64,000 nt of DNA from Spatholobus suberectus (GCA_004329165.1 CM014737.1:15261213-15325212), one strand, 5' to 3'; positions 1 to 13,941 are shown, numbered from the stretch's first letter. The notes: a model not told the origin generated them from the sequence alone. Translations and numbers: made by a program.

Positions 1-2364
1 AGTGATTATTGGTATGTTGATTTCATGCTTGAGAAATAGTTGAATCTCTGTGGATGTTGCCATGTATGGTATTTTGGGTAAAAATGGGTTTTGGGGGAAA
101 ATCTGAGATTTGGGTGATGAAATGTTGAACTAGTTGTATAATCTTATGTGTATGAGCTTGGTTGAGATGGATTGATGATGTTGAAGCTCTCAATGAGTCG
201 AAATCTAGGTTTATGTGGTTGAGAAGTTTGAGTTTACTACAAAAAAATCATGTTTTTCACAACTCTGTCGCAGATAATCAATTATGAGGGCCTCATAATC
301 GATTATCTGGAGTTCTAGAAGCTATTTTTGTGATTCTAGCTTTGGAATAATCGATTATGAAAACCAATAATTGATTATCTAGGCTTCAGGAATTTTTTTC
401 CTGACACTAGTTTTGAAATAATCAATTATGGAGATTCATAATTGATTATGTTTATGTTTGGTTTCACGTTTGATTCTCCAGAATCACGTTAAAGTACCAG
501 TTAATGTGATTTTAGATAAATATTTATATGTTTGATTTCACATTGAAAAATTGATTTTGACTCCAGAATTGATTTTACGTTGAAGTAACTTTAGGTGGCT
601 TTTGCGTTAGATCAAAAATTTATACTAAATTTGACTATTAACTTGTTTTTAGAGTAAAAACATCCAAACATAAATCACATCACTTCAAAATCAATTTTAA
701 GAAAAATCAATTTTATAGAATCAATTTCATTCAAAATCAATTTTATTAACGCTCACCCAAACACACACTATCTCTGCCAGAAAATGAATTCTGGTGCATA
801 TTTCCTAATTGATTTAATCTGTTATACAGGAGATAATATGTTAGTACAGTACTTAGTCTGTTATTTTAGAATTTAATGTGTTATCTTAGAATTTAAAATT
901 TTTGCTTCATAATGTGATACATTATATGTATATACATATATAAAGAGGGCATTATGCTTCTTTTTTTTTTTCTAAAAGTTATATTTATCTTGTATACTTG
1001 GTTTTCTTTTTCTAAGGTTATTGTGTTGGAGTGAAGATTGTTAAGTATGAGTTTTGTGGTTGCTCTAAAAGGGTTTGAGAATATTGATGAGTTGTTGAAA
1101 TGAAAGGTTGCTTAGATAGGACCTCTACTTGTTGTGAATAACGTTGTTATGTGAGATTTCTCACAAGGTGGGCTGCTTGGATAGGGTCTTACCTGTTGAC
1201 CATGCATGGGGCTGGATTGGGCCTACATAGGGTTGGTAGGAGTTATTGGACCACATGTGATGTTGAGTAGGCCACGTGGTATGTGTGCTACCTTATGTAC
1301 ATGTTGATTGGTTGATGTTGAGTTGTTGTTGTGTTGTGATACATGTATTTCATGTATATATTGTGGGCTGAGGTTGTGTGAAGGGCCTCAAGCCGTGGTA
1401 CGAGTAGGCATGGAAGTTGGCTGGTTGATAGGAGCTGCAGCTCAGACGGACCTCCAACCTTATGCTTGGATAAGACGTGAGGTTGTAAAGATGGGCCTTA
1501 GGGATGAGTGGATGGGCAATTTCGTAGGGGGCCAAGGTAATGCAAACCTTGAGTCGTAGTGAACCACCACCCACATACACTTATCTTGACACACCATTAA
1601 ATCTTATCTATAGATCAAAGTTTTGGCAATCCCTGAATAGGTGCTGGATCTTCATGGTAGGGGATGAGACCTTGCTAATCGCTCAAATTGTTGTGAATCT
1701 CTCGAGAGTCGTGTCATCATGCATTGGCAAAATGGTAGTGGATTTGTTGTGATGTGGAGTTCTGAGATGAGAACTCTTGATATATGATTGTATGTTGTAT
1801 ACTTGTGATTGAATGTTGAGAATAGTGAATGATATCTTAAATCAAGCATACTATGTTGTTGTTTTAGTAAGCTTACCATTGCCTTGTTGTTTTGTTGTGG
1901 TTTATCTGTTGCTATTGTGTTAGTGTGACTATGATGATCACGCTCGATGGCATGGGAGCAAATGGTGATGCTTTAGTGAACCCGGCTTCTCAGAGCTGAA
2001 GGTGGAGCTGCAAGTTGGAGTAGTGTGGCTTAATGAGTCAAGCTTTTGTTTTCTTTTGTGGTGTATTTCGTTTTATTCTTTTGATAGGGATGTATAGTAT
2101 GACCAGCCATAGGAAGTGTGTTTTGTACCCCTCTCCCCTGTTGATGTATGTTTGATTTTTGGTTATATAGCTTTGGTGTTATTCCCTTGTTCTTTGGTTC
2201 CTTGACAAGTGGTAAAGATAGGTATGTTGGCTGTAGGAGAGATGGATGAATCTCTCAAGATGCACGTATTTCATATATATACGTGTTTTGATTTTATTTA
2301 TTTTCTTGTATGGCTTGGAGGAGTTTAGTAGTGTTGTTCAGTAGCAAAAGTTTGGGTTGTTACA
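1..2364 (+). repeat. Partial gypsy-type LTR, right end
   Basis: The segment ends at 2364 in GGTTGTTACA, close to the GGGTGTTACA terminus shared by other LTRs in this window. It has no long ORF. The left end lies outside the window. Inside it are ATAATCGATTAT-type palindromic words (about 270-470), which I associate with legume gypsy LTRs, and a MITE-like insert near 454-765. After about 1020 the sequence is TG-rich and non-coding. Assignment to Ty3/gypsy rests on the terminus only; no protein domain is visible. Confidence 0.4.
454..765. mobile_element. MITE-like insertion in LTR
   Basis: The segment is flanked by short inverted ends, TGTTTGG at the left and CCAAACA at the right. It has a core rich in AATTGATTTT/AAAATCAATT words that can pair across the segment. 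It interrupts the LTR-like sequence around it. No clean target duplication was identified, so boundaries are approximate and the superfamily is not assigned. Confidence 0.3.
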
Positions 2365-5300
2365 CATTGGACATAAACTACACTTATTTATTTACTTAAT
2401 TAGTTATTATTTATTAGTTAATGAAAATACGAGTAAAACTTTTTTGATTGTTTGAATTTGTTTTGAATACATAACCTTTGAAAATAAGAAAATAGAAAGT
2501 AAAACAAAATTTGGAAATGAAAGTAAAAGATGAAATAAACCAAGTCTATATATATGCATTAAATATTGTACATCATTATAGTCATAGTCAAGTATGTTGT
2601 CACGAAATACATCATCATAAAAACTATATACATTGAAAACTGAAAACATATAAAGTTAAGTGGGCATAGGAAAAAGTCAAAATATACATCAAAAGACACT
2701 ACCTACCCTCCTATATATAGCAGAAGGACCCTACATCAAACCAATATTTACTACTTATCCCATCTTATGTATAATAGAACAAAAGAGAAAAACACAGACT
2801 CTCGGATCGTACAACTCATCATCGGTCTATGTAGCCTCTAAATTGTCATTTGTAAGGTGAGCATGCCCATTGGGCACCTCATTTGGTGACCCTATCTCAA
2901 AGGAAGATGATAAATAGGTTTGCCATCCATTGGCCATCCTAAGTTGATACTCAAGCATGGGAGAGTCAATGGGTGACTCAGCTAAGATTACCTTTACAGG
3001 GGAATCGACAAGATCCTCGACGATGGGCTGATCAATTGGAGGAGGAAGGAAATCCATGAAAGGCACTATGAATAGTACACTTGGGTTTGCTGGGAGTGCA
3101 GGTGGTGGTAATGGAGCATGAAAGAAGTTTAGTAGTGGTGTCGATGAGATTGAAATAGGAGGAATAGTAATAGAGACACAGGGCATAGGTACCCTAATGA
3201 TAGAGGATAGAAAGGTAATCATCACGAAGTCTCAGAACGTAAAGAAATACATATCCTTGTGATAATACCAAACCCTTAGATGGTGGTACTTAATGTGAAG
3301 ATTCAATAAGATAGGCATTGCCTCCATCTTTACGTATCCATCCATAAACACATACATGAAGAAAAAGATAGAGGAGTAAGGTGATTTGTTCTCAAAATCA
3401 ATTTCACACAGATGGTAGGAAATCCTACTGTCAAACACGAGATAAAACATAATTAACAATTGTAAAGAGGGGAACTTAGGGTTTTATCTAAGTTATATTA
3501 GTCTACCCTTTAACTCTATATGGATCTATACTTTCCATTGATGAGCAATCAATCACATCAGAATTAGAAAGTGACTAGGAGTACATATACCTCTCCAACA
3601 TCATCAACATGGTACAATCCTCATAATCATCTAGGAACACGAGTAATCTTTTCACTCAGGGCTATAACCCAAAGGGAAGGTATACTCTCTACCAATCCTA
3701 GAATGCTCGATAGTTGTTGGGGTTATCAACCTTGGTTAGGTGAATATCCTGGATCAAAAGCGCTACCTTGGCCATTGGGACTTCCACCATTCGATACCTT
3801 ACCCAAGGCCTCTGTTAATTGGGTCAAACTATGGCTTCCCCTATAGGTTTCATGCTAATTACATGTCCCTCACATCTTATTGCTCATCTAACTAATAGTT
3901 CATTACTAATTAACATATCTCTATGAGCAGAGGTTTCCTTGGTCTCAATAAGTCTAAGCATCAATACTCTCGTTCTCAATGTCTCTTCTAACTAATAGTT
4001 CATTACTAATTAACATATCTCTATGTGTAGAGTTTTTCTTGGTCTCAATAAGTTTAAGCACCTGTACTTTGATTCTCAATGTCTCTGCTTTACTTATGCA
4101 GAGACTTAGTCTCTATTCACGTAACAGTATAATAATTTGGGATCTAAACATTCATATAGAAATATCTAACACAATTTATAAATTGAAAGATTTAAATGTA
4201 AACTTTTATAATGCATGTAATTAATAAGGTAAAATTTCTTAACTTTAAGAAAGTTAATTATAGTCTAAGTTAGTAAAACTTTTACTTAGCAAAATTTACC
4301 TAATCACTTTTAAGTATCTAATTTAAGAACTAAAGTTATTTAGTAAAAATTCCAATTTTTACTTGTACCATTAGTCTTAGGTACTTAATAAAAGATTAAG
4401 CTAATTAATTTAAAAACTTAAATTTAATTGTTCCTAAAACCATTAAAATCGAATTGCATAAAGAGGACAAAGGTTCTAAATTCTGATTTTGAGTTTAAGA
4501 CATTGGTTAAACATTAAAATCATCTTAAACTTATGATTTACCAAAGCTTGGTTTAAACTTATATTAAACTTTAAGTATTAGGATGAAACTTTAAAATAAG
4601 TGGTTACTAAAATAAAATTTTAGGTTTTAGGTGTCCTTAAATAGAATAGGTCGAATGGCCTTCAAAGATAACTAAGCCATTAAAATTTTCTCATTACTAA
4701 CCATAACTTATTTTTACCAATTTAATATATATTTAATTTGAAGATTTAACAATCTTTCTAGAATCACTTAGATAGCAAATTTTTTTCCATTTTTATTTCT
4801 AAAACTAGATTAAGACCTAAAATGTTTCTTAATCATTTTTAAGGTTTCAAAATCTTTTCTTAAACCAAACTAAATCAAATCAAGGTTCAACAACACCTTA
4901 ACATTAAGAATATCAAGGAAAGATCCATACCCAAAACCGAGAGCCTCCTAGGCATAGTAATCATGATTTCAAAATTTTATTATCGTAACTAGTATCAATC
5001 CAACACAATCAAACCTTTTTCAATGTTAAAATCAATAATTTATCAAAATGGGTTCAAAAAACATATCCAAAGATCAAGAGATTCATAACCAAAAATTAAA
5101 GCATCAAGAACTAATAATAACAATAACATATGTATAATACAATATTCAAGTAACTAAATGAGTTTGGGGGCAAAAACCCTCTCACTATCAATGTGAAAAT
5201 AATAAACAAGAGAAGCCACCCCACTCCCCCCTTAATACCTCTCAAGTTGGTGAAGAAAAAGAGGAAGAATGGAGGTTCCAAGCTTGCTTAAAGGTGGATG

Positions 5301-6460
5301 GAGAGGGAACTAGATGGAGGATGTTGGCACCTTGGATGGAGGAAGCTTTGGTGATGGGAAAAAATGAAAATGGTGAGGTGATAAGGAGGAGGAGTCTCAA
5401 CCAGAAATGTAGAGGAGAAAATGTGAAGATTTGGTCACCAATGAGCCTATTTATAGAGTGGAGTTGGTAGAAATTATGTAAGCAAGGTGGCATAAGCTTG
5501 CTTAGGTCATAAATATTTTATTTTCTTTCTTAATTCAATTTGACATGTGTTTTTAATGTAAGTTTCAATTCAATCCCTAGATTAACTGCCTTAGTTGTGT
5601 AGTGTCTTTGCTTCCCAAGTCTCTGCACTCTGTTCAATTTTATTAGTTAAATCAACTAGTATTAATAAAATAAGTAAACTTTATTTATTTACTTTTTATA
5701 TTAAATCAATGAATTTTTATTTGAAACTTGGTAGAAATATTATTTTAAGGTTCTAATTAATTGGTAAAATTTAAAATTAATTTTTATACACTTTTTGAAT
5801 TTTTAATTAATTAATTTGTATTTTTAGGTTAAAAAATATAATAAATTCATTTTAACTCAATAAATTTCAAAAATTTTATGGTAATTATAAAATTAAGTTT
5901 CTCACTTAAAAATGAATTGAGAATGAAAATTTTACTATCTTAGAATGTTAAACAAATACTAGTTTGACTTTATAGTCAATTAGGGACATTTTGGACGTTT
6001 TTCACAAGAACTCTAAAAAATTTCTAAAAAAAGTTTCAAAAATTATATTTTAATATATATAACATGTTTTAAGGCTCAAAATGACATTTTACTTTCATTT
6101 AAATCTTTTTCACATGTTAGCCCTTTTTGTCAAAAAATTAGGACATAATCGTCATTTTTTCATTATGATGTTCCTTTTTGATATAGATCTTGTACATTTT
6201 GATAGTCAAGAAAAATGTAATCACAATGCTTCTAATAATGGCTTTAAGCCTCAAGGCTTGAAATCCCATATAATTGAGAGCTCTTTTGATCTTTGAGAAT
6301 AGCAGTCACCTTTTAAAACATTTAACAAAATTGTCAAATTTTTTCAAACCTCATAGACTTATGAATTGTCTTGAAGGTTTGTCATTATTAAAACAAGGAT
6401 TTGGATTCAACAGATATTATACCTTTTGGACCTTATCAATGGTCCTTATATTCATCCTGT
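2365..6460 (-). repeat. X-family LTR copy, minus strand
   Basis: The segment aligns by eye, in reverse, with the plus-strand X LTR at 14062-17233. The shared 3' half lies at about 2370-4240, and a TATA-like CTATTTATAG on the minus strand near 5448 is followed by a GA/CT-rich leader at 5230-5490. Its AT-rich upstream portion (5500-6460) shares words with 10402-10634. The left border abuts the GTTACA end at 2364; the right border is uncertain. No coding capacity remains beyond a short conserved ORF described separately. Confidence 0.4.
2827..3225 (-). other. Conserved Pro/Ser-rich ORF in X LTR
   Basis: This is a 132-codon open frame. Its translation contains FFHAP followed by a proline run, then LVDSP, SPIDSP, EYQ and ANGW in order, ending near PNGHAHLT. 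The same order of motifs occurs in X copies at 16580-16903 and 29418-29774. No known domain is recognised. The frame starts at an internal codon and may extend upstream. It lies in the transcribed 3' part of the LTR, about 2 kb after the TATA-like site. It may be only repeat homology without translation. Confidence 0.3.
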
Positions 6461-8645
6461 AATGTACCAAACTCTAACTTCCGTAGGTCTTTCTCACTAA
6501 ATGCAAATGATAAATGATCATAATTCAACTTTTAGGGCAACTAACTTAGAGTTTCACAATTTCTCAAATTTCTTTGAATATTCTAGCAAAATTTTCTCTA
6601 TAGAATGGTACTTTCCACACATACCTATTTAGAGGTATAGTCAATAGACATTAAGATCCTTATCATTAAACATTATATTTCTTAATGTATCTTAACAATC
6701 ATCACATTATATAATTCTAACCACGAAATACTCTTCAAATCAAATCGTATTTTTCTTTTCAATTCTTAAAAATACTTTATAAATTCTAAAAATATTATTT
6801 TTACCTTAAAATATAATTCTAAACATTTTTAGGATTTATTTAGAAGTTTTTGTCAACAAATTTATCAAAAATTATTTAAATATACAAAAATTTCATTAGA
6901 AAAACCTTCATTTTTCAAAACAGAGTACTCTTTATTAGTAGAGCAGATTACAAATCAAAATTTTCTAATCAAATAATATTTTTTTAACATAAACCATAGC
7001 TCATTTTAAAACTTTGTGTCTAGTTTCTAAAACATCAAGCCTTATGTTCAAAACAAATCTACAAAGTTTGTTAAAAATATTTTACCATCTAGAGGTCGAT
7101 TCTCATCCAGTGTAAAACAACTAACTTACACCACAATTTTCTCCATCAATTCAAAACCAAATTTAGAAAAACTTGAGCCTACATTGTTTTCCTTTAAATC
7201 TAGTTTTCAGAAAGGTATATTATATTTCCTAATTTAATTTGTGTAACGAGAACCATTTTTTTTTTCAAAACATATCAACTCAATGAAAACAAATCATTAT
7301 AGTACACATAAGTCAGAATTGAAAAGTCTTTTAAAATATCATATGGATAAAAAAAATTACAAATGATATACCATTTGACAGCTTAAGATGTCTGTTTTTA
7401 AAATATGAAACTTGTTTTTAGTATCATTTTTGAAAAAGATACAAATTTCAACATGAAGTCACACAGTTAGTCACGCTTATCAGACAACAACACCTAACTT
7501 TAATCAAGCGTAGCCCTTTCAATTCTTAATATTTTCAAGTGCTTCTGGAAGCAAAAATGCAGTCCCACGAGTCTTCTTTCATCTCCAACAAACATCATTT
7601 AAAAATAATAACCACACAAAGAGTTAATGTAAAAATACTAACACATGTTCTGACAAAAATTACTCAGATAACAACCATCACAAATCAATCATATATATTT
7701 TCACACCAAATCAATGCATTCCAAGCCAATAAATCCATTCAAGTAATTTTATATCATCATACCACAACAACTAAGCTCTATGTTGCCAAGCATTGAATGC
7801 ACAATCAATAATTCATTCTCACAAAATTTTCATAATTTGTAAACAATACAAACAATATATGAAATACCCCTCTTTATCCAATTTCAACCCTTAAAACCCA
7901 AAAAAGTCAAGTTATTCCCCTAAAAGCTCTTAGCTTTCTTTGATCTCCTAGTGAAAGTAAGAAAAATTGAGTAGAGAAGTGTGTGTGTGCTGTTCAAAGT
8001 TTAAGAGAAGAGAGAGAAGAAGTAATTAATTCACTTTTATTACATTTATAAAAATAAATGGCTGACATTAAGCCATGTAATAAAAATAAAATTGTGGTTA
8101 CGATTATTTATTTAAAGTAATTTAATTTAAATGAAAATTTTTCCTATTATCTCTAACTTAAGGCAATTAAATGGGAGATGTGGCACTCCTTTTGTGGCTA
8201 CCAACGTGAATTGAGAGTGAAGGAAGAGAATTAATTTATCTTTATCTCATGGTAAAAAGAAATGGTTCAAAATGAGCCAAGTCTTTAATAGAAATGAATG
8301 GCTACAAAAAATTTGTATTTAACTTATCTAATCAAGGTAATTTAATTTAAATAGAAGCTTTGATATTATCCTCATTTTGACTTTAGGATAATAGATGAAA
8401 ATTAATTGGATATTATGTTATTTAAGAGCTATCCAATTTTACTCCTCTAATGCATAGGGTAATTTTGTCCTTTTCTCATTAATCAAGGGCAAAATAATAA
8501 CTTCTAATTAATTCTATTCAAAATAATTTTTAAACTAATAAAATAATGTTATAGAATTATTCTAAACTTAAAAACATAGCTTAGGGAATTTTTCTAGAAT
8601 TAGATTGGCACTGGTTGAACCTAAACAATTAACTAAGGGCCTTTT

Positions 8646-10396
8646 TGTAACATCCCTCAAAAATTGGTTATTATTATAATAATAATAACCTATTTATTAT
8701 TATTATTATATGTTGTTTTATGAGTGCTTTGCATAATACACCTTGTTTTGTTTTAAGATATAATAGTGGGCCTAATAACCGTTAAGGTCCAATAAGTCGT
8801 TTAGGCCCAATAAGGGTTTTGACCCTTATAAGACCACTCTCACACACAAACCCTCACTTCACACACACAAGAGAGAAAGAAGAGAGAGAAGGAGAAAAGA
8901 AAAAAAGGTGGGGATGAAGAAAGAAGTAGTGAATCTAACCATTCAATCAATTCTGAAAGCAAATAGTGAGTGCTTTTGATTCATCTTCTTTCCATTATCT
9001 GAGTTGATTTGGAGTTAGGAATGATGGATTAAATGTTTAAGGGTTCTTGAACCCTATAATAGAAATTTGGGTTTTTGAGTGATTTGTTTGATTAATGAGT
9101 TATTATGATAGACTTCATGGTTAAATAATGTGCATAAGTATTTATGAATTTATTATATTGCTTTGGAATGGTTGTATAGCCATTAATAGCCAAGGGATTG
9201 AAAAATTGCATCCCATATGCCCATGTTCGCATTGAGGGTGTTGTCGGGCACCAATATGTGTCGCTGGGCAACATTCAACCAGAGCCCAATAGGGGATTCT
9301 GGTAATATGTCATCGAGCGGCAGTATTAGGCCGTCGAGCAACAAGGCTATCGCTGGGCAACAGTAATATGTTGCCGGGCGACATTCACCCAGAGCCCAAT
9401 ATGGGACTCTGGCAATCTGTTGTTGAGCGGTAGTATTATGCCACCAGGCGACAGGGTTGTCGCTGAGCAAAAATAATATGTCGCTGGGTGTCAAAACCCC
9501 AGAACAAAATGTTAATTTTAAATGTATGATTTAATATATGTCTATTGTTTTCAATATAACTAATGATTTTATGAGAATATGTTTTATGTAATGTCATGTA
9601 TTAAAGGTTTCTTTTGAGTTTAAAAAGAATAAGAGACTTTATAAATACCAAAAATTGTATTGGAAAAGCCCCTCGGACCAAAAAGGGATATAAATACAAG
9701 GTCGTAATATATCTAAGTTGTAATTAAAGGAACGCATGCATAAGACTGAGATGCCCTATTTGGGTGAATGGGCAGGTTTCGTCCTATTCTCCAAAGGTTA
9801 GTTGCTAAACCTCTTGGACCGGAGAGTTATATAAATAAGAGGTCACGACATAAGAACAAGAGGGATGCCCCTTGAAAGTTTGAAATACTTTGCCATAGGA
9901 CGAAAATTAGTAAATTTAAAAATTAAGTATACAATAGAATGTAATGAAAAGTGTATGTTTGAGGAAAGTAATTTGATGTTTATTATGATTTATTTATGTA
10001 TGAATTCCATTAACTGTATTGCATGTGTTTTAGCACTCACTAAGATATCATCTCATTAGTTTAGTGTTTATGTTCCAGATTGACAAGTGAGGACAGCTAA
10101 AGTTTGACCTTAAAGACATCATGTTTTGTAATTGATGTACTGAAAGGATATAGTTTATGTATTTTGAAGAATATTGACTTATGGATGGAATCTTGGGTGT
10201 AATTATTCTCTAATGTGAAGATTCCTCTTTTTGTTACATATAATTATGTTATATTAGGGTTTTATGTAGATTTTGTACAACAAATGTATTAGTAATGACA
10301 TTACAAATGTCATATTCTTATACTCAGTTATATATATTATCCGTACTCTGATTCTTAAAATGTATATATAAAGTTGTTGTTTATTAGGGTGTTACA
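8646..10396 (+). repeat. Solo LTR Y1 (gypsy-type)
   Basis: This is a 1751-bp unit beginning TGTAACATCC and ending GGGTGTTACA, flanked by a perfect 5-bp duplication CTTTT (8641-8645 and 10397-10401). A TATA-like TTATAAG near 8826 is followed by a GA-rich tract (8869-8909) and a GTGAGT site (8966-8971). A two-copy, 110-bp tandem repeat fills 9261-9480. The last 400 bp are shared with Y2 and Y3. Duplicated target sites on both sides of a single LTR indicate LTR-LTR recombination. The Ty3/gypsy assignment comes from the termini; no internal domain is present. Confidence 0.8.
9261..9495. repeat. 110-bp tandem repeat inside Y1
   Basis: Two diverged copies start at about 9261 and 9371, each with a GCTGGGC/GCCGGGC word, then ACATTCA, then CCAGAGCCCAATA. 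A partial third copy begins at 9481. The array sits in the middle of the solo LTR, between its GA-rich leader and its conserved 3' part. It is markedly more GC-rich than its surroundings. Confidence 0.75.
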
Positions 10397-11243
10397 CTTT
10401 TGATCATTTTTTACAAGAATTTCAAATAATTTCCAGAAAATTCTTGAAAATTATTTTTATTACTCTAAATATTTTTCATAGCTTAAAACATTGTTTATCT
10501 AAATTTTTAAATTGCTTTTTCTAATTATTTATGATTTCTACTTCCTAGGGACATATTGGTCATTTTATCATTTTTGGGGCTCCAATCTAGAAAAATTATT
10601 AAAATTCAAAACTAGATAGTACTTTCATTTTGAGTGTGACATGCCAAAGATAGGCTAATAATAATTATGACTAGATAAATGAAATGCCTTATATGCTTAC
10701 TTTATTAGTACTCTGCTTGATATGGAATTTTGCTCTATGTTATGGTAAAATAAAGGGTTAGGTTAGTTTAGTTGAGAGAAAAAACCCAAAGGTCCAATGG
10801 AAAGCTAAAGCCCATTTAAGTCATAAAACCCTTCTAGACACATCTACCCTTCACCACACTAACATTTTCACTCTAGAAAGAAAAGAGAGAAAGAAGAAAA
10901 GGAAGAGGAAGAAGGAGAAAGGAGAGGAACTCACACACCCACACACTTAGAGGATCACCATGTGAGTGCATCTTCTCTCTTTTCCCCTTGTTCATTGTTT
11001 TGATTGTTTCATTCTTCTTCTTGATGTGCATTTTTGCATACTATTCTTAAGGTTTAGTGAGAGATGTGATTTTGAGTTGATTTGCATGTATGGGGTGTTG
11101 TAATGAAGGGGCTTAGTGTTAAGAAACATAAGGGAGCATTTATGATGCATTTATTAAGACTTTGGTTGGTTAAGAAGTCATTAAATGCCATGGGAAGCCT
11201 CCCGATTTGCAAAAATCATGCTTCTGAATATGTGCAGATTTCG

Positions 11244-11655
11244 TGCCTAGGCTAAGCACGAAGGAGCTAGAGCTAAGTACAGGCTCAAGCTAAGCACAAA
11301 TTTTGTAGGACTAAGCATCGGTCCTCTAGAGATCACTTTTGGAATCCCTGTGCAATGGGGCTAAATGCTAGGCTTAAGCTAAGCTCAAATTTTATGGGAC
11401 TAAGCATGGGACCTCTTGAGAGCACATCTAGAATCCCTACATGATGAGACTAAGCGTAGAGGAGTTAGGGGTAAGTTCTAGGCTTAGCCTAAGCGCAAAT
11501 TTTATAGGGCTAAGTGTGGGACCTTTAGAGAGCATATTTGGAATCCTTATGCGATAGGGCTAAGCATTAGACTGAGGCTAAGTGCGAATTTTATTAGGCT
11601 AAGAGTGGGACCTCTAGGGAACACATATGGAATTCCTGCGCAATAGCATTAAACA
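11244..11655. repeat. About 90-110-bp tandem repeat inside Y2
   Basis: Four copies start at about 11281, 11370, 11480 and 11568, preceded by a partial copy at 11244. Each contains AGCTAAGC-like words followed by CAAATTTT, then CTAAGNNTNGGACCTCT, then GGAATCCNT. It occupies the same central position as the unrelated-looking array in Y1. Confidence 0.75.
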
Positions 11656-12399
11656 CCTTTTTTGTGAGCTAAGAGCTAGAGTCCAACGGTAAGTGTAACC
11701 ATGCCTACCCTGAATGCAAGACCCTTAGAACAAGAAGTTATTTCTATCTTATTTTGTTTATACATACAATGTTTTTATAGTTGTGGATTACTATCTGAGG
11801 ATCATGAATATTCACATATGAATGTTGAGGAGTCTCCCTTAGGAAAAGAGGATAGTAACCCCTCCAAAGAATAAGGAATGACAAAAGATTTCAATTAACG
11901 AAAGAAAGGCATGCATAAGACTGAGGTGCTCTCTTTGGTGAATGGGCAGGTTTTTGTAACTTCCTATTTCCAAAGATGAGCTAAAGGCCCCTCAAAGCTC
12001 AATACTTTTCTGTAGGACAAAAAAAGCGGAAAAGATTAATCCTTAGCATGCAAAGTTAATGAATTATGTTTATGTAAACATTTTAGTAAAGTTTTATGTT
12101 AAATATGCATGTTTGATAACTCCATATTATTGCATGTTTATAGCACTCACCGAGATATCGTCTCATTATTTTAGTTTCCATGTTCTAGACTAAACATATA
12201 CTTAAGAGAGAGACATGATATAGTCTGGAAGATGTTGTTTTGTTAATATTGTATCTTCTAGGCTAGTGACCTTTTTCTTTTTTTTTTGAAAAACAGTTTA
12301 TGTATTTAGTTTATATTCTTATGTATAGAGACCCCTTATATATAAGGAATTACCTTAACGTTATGTTTATGATAATATTACTTAGGAACAATATATGAC

Positions 12400-12700
12400 T
12401 ATATTAACTAAATTCTTGAGTAATGATAATCATATATGGTATTTTATCCACTCTCTAATATTGTATCTTCTAGGTTAGTGAACTTTTTTTTTTTTTGAAA
12501 ACAATTTGTGTATTCAGTTTATATTCTTTTGTATGGAGACCCCTTATATATAGGGAATTACCTTCATGTTATGTATATAATAACATTACTTAGGAACGAT
12601 GTATGGTTATATTGACTGGATTCTTGAGTAATGGTAATCATATATGGTTTTTATCCATTCTCTGATATGTAAAATGTATAGTTTAAGGTAATGCCTCTTA
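12400..12700 (+). repeat. Direct duplication within Y2 3' region
   Basis: The stretch from about 12240 (GTATCTTCTAGGCTAGTGA) through 12455 is repeated from about 12463 (GTATCTTCTAGGTTAGTGA). Both copies continue through the poly-T, the ATTCTTATGTATAGAGACCCC-like segment and the TTACTTAGGAA words. The duplicated part is roughly 220 bp and accounts for much of the extra length of Y2 over Y1. Confidence 0.7.
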
Positions 12701-13300
12701 GGGTGTTACACTAAGCAATCTATGTCTTAAAATTTTCAAATTATTATTTGAACTCCTAGAAATAAATACAGAATAAATATAAAAAATTATAACGAGAAAA
12801 ATTGAGGGTGTTATAACAAACACAAAACCAACACACACACACAAACACACAAGGAGAGAGATAGAGAGAAAGAGAGAGAGAATAGTGGTGCATACCTACA
12901 AGGAGAAAGTGTGAAGAAGGGGAGAGAGCGTGAGAGCAACAAGAGATAGCAAGAGCAGTGAGAGACAAAAGGAGGAAGAAGGTTCAAAATTAAAATGGGG
13001 AAGAAGAGTAAAGTTTTGATTTAGGATTTATAGACTAAATGAATTCGATCATTGCTAATCACATAATGTTATGTTGGTCACTAAATTGTTGGTTGCTAAA
13101 TGGCACAAAATGTTGTGTTGTTTAGCGACAAATCACTGTTAGTCTCTAAATGGCACAAATTGTAGTTTAGCAACAAAAAGTTATTCAGTTGCTAAACGCA
13201 CAAAATTGTATATGAACACACCTTCATTTGCAAAAATGATTGTATGTGATTAACAAATTTCAAATTTGAGTTAAAAAATTGCCATTTAGCAACATATATA

Positions 13301-13941
13301 TAAGGATGGCAACAGGGTAGGGTCGGCACGAATAGTAGCTACCCACCACCCGCCCCACTAGATAGAAACCCATTTTGTTACTTGTGCGGGTACTCGTTAG
13401 ACAAATACTCATAGATTTTTTTTAATATTCGCAGGTATCCATGGATATTCATGGACATTTCCTAAAAAAAAACCAAAATTATTTTGTATGCTGAGGACAA
13501 CCATAAGGTATTGCAAATATCATTTTGAATTTATATATTAAAGAGTTGCTATTTAAAATAATTTTTTGACCATAAATTTTAATTATTCTAACATTTTCTA
13601 AAAAAATGGTTTAAAGGCCCGCAAATTTATGTCATTTGTCTCTTGTAATATAATTGCATAAGATTTCTCCCATAATGAATAGTTGTTTTGAAAATTTAGG
13701 GCAAATTCTGTGTAATTTTATCTATATTAATATATAAGAATATTTAAGTAAATATACAATAGTGGCTAGTGGGTATCCGCGAGCACGAGTACTACAATAC
13801 CCGTGCCTATCTTGTTAGTAAACAAGTAGTGGATATACCCATTTAAACTATCCATGGATACCCATTAAAACTACCCATTTTCTGCTTGTGGTAAATTTTA
13901 TCTCCAAATATCTATGGGTATGGATTTTTTTGCCAGCCTTA
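13301..13941. mobile_element. hAT-type MITE, copy 1
   Basis: This is a 641-bp element with inverted ends TAAGGATGGCAA and (on minus) TAAGGCTGGCAA. A perfect 8-bp target duplication CATATATA lies at 13293-13300 and 13942-13949. Subterminal regions carry GGGTA/TACCC words. An 8-bp duplication with short inverted ends is the hAT signature. There is no ORF. It is homologous, in opposite orientation, to 43319-43973. Confidence 0.85.

Larger units (their letters stand above)
10635..12710 (+). repeat. Solo LTR Y2 (gypsy-type)
   Basis: This 2076-bp unit begins TGTGACATGC and ends GGGTGTTACA. It shares the leader architecture of Y1: GA-rich tract 10877-10928, GTGAGT at 10962-10967. The 3' part is conserved with Y1 (for example the words around 12140-12190). 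The flanks TTGAG (10630-10634) and CTAAG (12711-12715) match at three of five positions, differing by transitions, consistent with an older insertion. Host X sequence resumes after 12710. Confidence 0.65.
6470..12815 (-). repeat. X-family LTR, minus, with two nested LTRs
   Basis: The right terminus at 12806-12815 reads GGGTGTTATA, one base off GGGTGTTACA, so the minus strand starts TATAACACCC. With Y1 and Y2 removed, the TATA-like site (TTTATAAA on minus, near 8045) lies about 930 bp inside. This agrees with about 880 bp in the copy starting at 14062. A GA/CT-rich leader follows at 7960-8040. The left border is not defined; 6470-7900 is AT-rich sequence resembling X interior. There is no ORF of note. 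Confidence 0.45.
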
